Below are positions 50,003 through 64,000 of a stretch of DNA of 64,000 nucleotides, in pieces. Every line of letters starts with the position of its first letter. Positions within the stretch are counted from its first letter, which is position 1. The notes under the pieces are model-generated. The model made no database searches, was not told the origin of the DNA, and saw only the letters and a program-made list of their open reading frames with translations. Source of the stretch: Trichuris trichiura (taxonomy: Eukaryota > Nematoda > Enoplea > Trichinellida > Trichuridae). Made by a program: the position numbers and the translations under genes. Where the stretch lies: the NCBI GenBank assembly GCA_037903355.1, contig JBAJFE010000023.1:1612001-1676000 (forward strand), in the 5' to 3' direction.

Positions 50003-50461
50003 TTTACTGCATTTTTATCTTAACTGTTTGCCTGTTTTCTTTTTACGAAGCAACTTACGCAAACAATGGATTTGCCGAACGCAGATGACAACAAACAACG
50101 ATCCTTCGAATAAAAGTAACCTGACTTCTGTGTATACTGTAATTGCGAAGCAACTGCTGAAGGCTGGTTCGTTTGGCTTGCGAAAAAGCTTTCCGGCGGA
50201 AGTTTTGCAATGGTAAAGCGGCTAGTGCATAACGCGTTTTCGTAGACTCGACTTCTTGAGCGGAAGCAAATTTCAGGATACGCTTTAGGCTTGTTGCATT
50301 GTTGATTGGGGCGGAAATCGACCGCGAGAGAGACGGCAGCGATTTTTAGCCAAACCGGTTCGTTCGGCCGCCTTTTTTCGTTCCGCTCGCCGGTTTGCAA
50401 TCGGACGTAGCCATCCAGTCAGTTGCTTCCAATTCGGCTGCCTGAAGCGCGCGCGCGTCCT

Positions 50462-61045
<10,584 letters not shown>

Positions 61046-62340
61046 TATATACGCAAATTTTTTTATCATTTCACCTCCGTTGACTGCGCGAAGGAAACAT
61101 TTCTAATTGTTACTTATATTGCCATTATTGCTATCGTTTTTTGTACCTTTTCAAAGTCGGCTCTTTGTCTACTACAAACAGTGGTAATTGGAAATGTTCG
61201 TACACGCGAGCACGTTCGTTCTCTTTTTTCCTGGTTAGACTGCATCACTTACGCTTCGTATTGCGCTTTAGCTTAGATAATGCTACGTCATTTTTCGCAG
61301 GCGGTTGTCCGATTTGCAAAATTTCCTTTTGTCTCACTTTGATTGCTTCATTGCCACTTGATCTGATTTTTGGCAATCAAATTGCCCGGTGACTTGTGTG
61401 CCCAAAAGACTCCTATCAGTAAACTGAGTTTAGGCTATTCAAGCAAGCTCTATCTTTTCTGAAGTGCAAATACGTAGTTTTCTTTATTGGTGACAAGAAA
61501 AGGTATTGGTAACAGCCCTTTACGTACTGATCTTTAGAATATGCTTTTACTTCAACTATCAACTGAAGCTGGTGCATGATCACTGTTATTACGTTGGGTG
61601 CCGCTGCGTTACTGTCTATACTATTGTTATTGTGGTATCTTGCAAGTGAATCTCAGCTTCTCGCTATCTTCTACATGAATTTCTGCGGGACAATGGCTCA
61701 GCTTGAAACTTCCTTCTGTCTGAACGTATATGGTCTTCCTTTACGAAATGGTATGTGCAAGTGCCTATCCGGGCTACTTTATACGTGAGAAATTTCTGAG
61801 CATGGCCCATTTCGCGTGTTGTCGCCATTTTTAAAAAGCAAAGCCTTTTATTTGTGCTTACAAAATGCTTCTTCGAAGCTTTCGAAGCAATAAGTGCCTC
61901 GTTTTATGAGAAATACGAAATTCTTACAAATATTGCTGACCAATAACAGTATGAATTTTTAAATAATGCATTTACTATAGTACATATATATATATATCAA
62001 TTGCGTACAGAGATTCTTCAATAACCTAGTACATACTCTACATTTATCTGGTTATATTAGGATTTATTCACACGTTTAGGTTAGTCGTTAATGTGTATAG
62101 ACTAAGCATGTAAGTAGGACATATGTAGGTTGACAAATAGGTATGCAGTATATATTGTTCTTGAAAAAGTGTCGAGTTTTCGAAACTCTAGTTTCGATCT
62201 ATTCTCTTGCGCATTTGCTGCATTACTGTTTGCCAAGCTGTATATGGTTCCGTAGCTACAAAAGTGCTCTTTCGCCCACAGCTTACCGTTCTTGAAAATG
62301 TTCTCTCCTCGGTTTTTTATTGGCTTCTGCATTAGGGATG
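61046..62340. other. Ligase 3' flank, no gene recognised
   Basis: This holds the 3' untranslated region and intergenic DNA. I see no AATAAA within the first several hundred bases. A short TA run lies at about 61,984. Open frames up to 83 codons are not recognisable. Confidence 0.5.
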
Positions 62341-62360
62341 CGTAAGTATTGTTTTTTGGT

Positions 62361-62560
62361 CATAATGTTTTACCACTTCAAACTGGGCCCACAACGCCTC
62401 CAACCTACGCGAAATATTCGTACTGCCTTGGACCCAGAGTGCATTATAGCACGAACAGTACAGCAGTGGTTTGAAAATTTGCCTTTGAAACAATTTATCA
62501 CTGATGGGGGACCCTTACTGGTCAGTGATCAGCTGCGAACAATGAGCGCTATCAGGCTGT
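62361..62560 (+). pseudogene. Mariner transposase N-terminal fragment
   Basis: A plus-strand frame reads FKLG...TRNIRTALDPE, ARTVQQWFENL and then LLVSDQLRTM, the order seen in mariner transposase N-termini (FKLG/TRNI, RTVQRWF, then DQLR). The spacing between the motifs is disturbed, the DDE domain is missing, and no terminal repeats were identified. It is a truncated relic, separate from the mariner in intron 2. Confidence 0.6.
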
Positions 62561-62770
62561 TGCGGTGGCTCAACCATAAACAATTACTCAGCCATTGGTA
62601 GCGGATTTAAGAATATGTTATAGTATAATCTTTGTCCATTTGATCCACTTCGACGAAATGTAGAAGTTGCAGAACATTGCTTCACTCAAGTTGCTTGATA
62701 ATCAAAAAGATGAGCGCCGCTTCCTTTGTGGCAACAACAACACTCGTTTCAGAAACCAATATGTATACAT

Positions 62771-63040
62771 TGACAGTCGAAACCCCAAGTAGACCGAAAA
62801 CGCACTGTAAAATTTCCCTTTACGGCATTTGTGCATTGGCATTTTCTAGATAAGGAATGTGTTTGAATAGAGGCGTTATTGTACTGGTCATATTCTTTAG
62901 ATCACTAATCTTGAAAAAGAGCGGTATAATAACGTCTCTAGTCAATTATATTCTTTATATAGAAGATGCCAATGTAGAAATGCCACAAGGCCACGCTGTA
63001 TAGTGTATTTTCAGCCTATTCGGGATTTTGACCCTCACCG
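62771..63040. mobile_element. Foldback MITE, copy B
   Basis: This is the same structure as 59,841-60,081: it shares gtgcattggcattttctaga and cctattcgggatttt, with arms complementary to each other. It differs by scattered substitutions and a longer centre. Confidence 0.8.
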
Positions 63041-63201
63041 ATATACAAAATGCAGATATATTTTATATGACCCATGTGCTATTGCATGTATTGTACGGCT
63101 GTCTACGGAATGACTATCCCCATGTGTAAGCTTAGAGTAGTGCGCAGCTGCGTCATAAAAAGCTGCATCTTTTTTGTTTAGCTCTTGTAAACGTAAAGTA
63201 A

Positions 63202-63751
63202 GCGTCGTTGCCGAAACTTCAACCGGCCAACTTACAACCTGAACGTCACTCGAGTCAACAAAAGCCGAAAGTCGACTTTAAATTGCGGGATCGAGGTAGA
63301 ACAAACATTTTGCCGCCGAAGGTGCCAAGCAATGTCATTCATTTGAAAAAGTTACGTACAACTTTCAAAGCTTATTTCAGGGGGCTGCAACGTGCTCGTG
63401 ACACTTCGTTAATAATTTTTCCCGCTGTTCCGGCGCGACAAAAATTTTTCGCTCGCATTAGCTGTACTTGAATTCGTCAGTGACCATTTCGGTGCCTTGA
63501 GAGAAATAGTCAACTGTCAGACTGCTTAGTAATCAAGCTGGTTGTTACCTTCAATAAAATTTTCCTCTTTCCGGAATCAATAATTCGTACGGATAATGAC
63601 ACGGCAGTGCTTAATTCCAAACGTAAAAGAGTTAGTTTGCTCAAGTCGCTCAAGCGGCATGACGAGGAGAATGCTCCAAGTTTGACGGCAGTGGAAGATA
63701 TTTCACGCGGAAACAACGCGAATTCAATAGGCGCAACTTTGAGGACAACTT
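63202..63751 (+). CDS. Possible exons of an unrecognised gene
   Basis: There are two plus-strand open stretches with hydrophilic, basic composition. One (63,202-63,471) includes SSQQKPKVDFKLRDRGRTN and IHLKKLRTTFKAYF. The other is open from about 63,490 to TAA at about 63,752 without an ATG and includes LNSKRKRVSLLKSLKRHDEE and SLTAVEDISRG. Neither matches a family I know, and the splice sites linking them are not certain. They may be exons of the next gene downstream of the ligase, or chance. Confidence 0.3.
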
Positions 63752-64000
63752 AATGAGCTTCACAGTTGCTTCGTTGATCGTTGGACATATTAAAAAGGTC
63801 AATTGTACCTGCACACTTAGCGGAACTAACGTAATAATAAACTTAGAGCGGTAATCTATTCAGCCGCGCTTTATGGGTTCGAAGTCCACTTGGCGCTTTT
63901 CATTTCGTGTTGGAGGGAATGCCTAATTAAATTCCTCTTCTTAGCAACAAACAGTTGTTCAATAAGGATAACAGAATAACTGATCTTTCATCCGTAAAGT

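Noticed and set aside
63841..63905. tRNA B-box-like gggttcgaagtcc near 63,877
   Set aside because: No matching A box or acceptor-stem pairing at the required spacing.

Overview
The window is nuclear eukaryotic DNA, most likely from a nematode. Two multi-exon genes have very short introns (46-65 nt, GT..AG) alongside a few large ones. Several interstitial TTAGGC-type telomeric repeats are present, and there is no bacterial-type gene packing. A clade I (Trichuris-like) nematode fits the intron sizes, but the species is an inference.

Left half (1 to about 35.1 kb): no intact gene was found. This is a mosaic array of diverged repeat modules that recur every few kb, with one module group inverted at 1-3.7 kb. 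It also holds a cluster of dead pogo/Tigger (POGK-like) transposons (3.8-7.3 kb), a 71-bp minisatellite (7.5-7.8 kb), two LTR-like insertions with matching core promoters (17.0 and 34.4 kb), and a captured piece of a second Tigger transposase next to a perfect hairpin (19.9-20.3 kb). The array stops near 35.09 kb.

Right half (about 35.1 to 64 kb): two recognisable metabolic genes sit here. Alanine aminotransferase lies on the minus strand (about 36.6-40.6 kb, at least eleven exons); its last exon is tandemly duplicated and the gene-proximal copy is frameshifted. The catalytic subunit of glutamate-cysteine ligase lies on the plus strand (50,462-61,045, six exons, 639 codons). About 10 kb between them holds no gene I recognise.

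The introns of the ligase gene are loaded with repeats. Intron 1 has a long (AGT)n/(ACT)n inverted microsatellite pair. Intron 2 has a dead mariner with both ends and a complete Tigger transposon with an uninterrupted 501-aa transposase. Intron 5 has a small inverted repeat and a foldback MITE. Downstream are a mariner fragment, a second copy of the MITE, and possible exons of an unrecognised gene. The two enzymes are unrelated steps: pyruvate/alanine transamination, and the first, rate-limiting step of glutathione synthesis.
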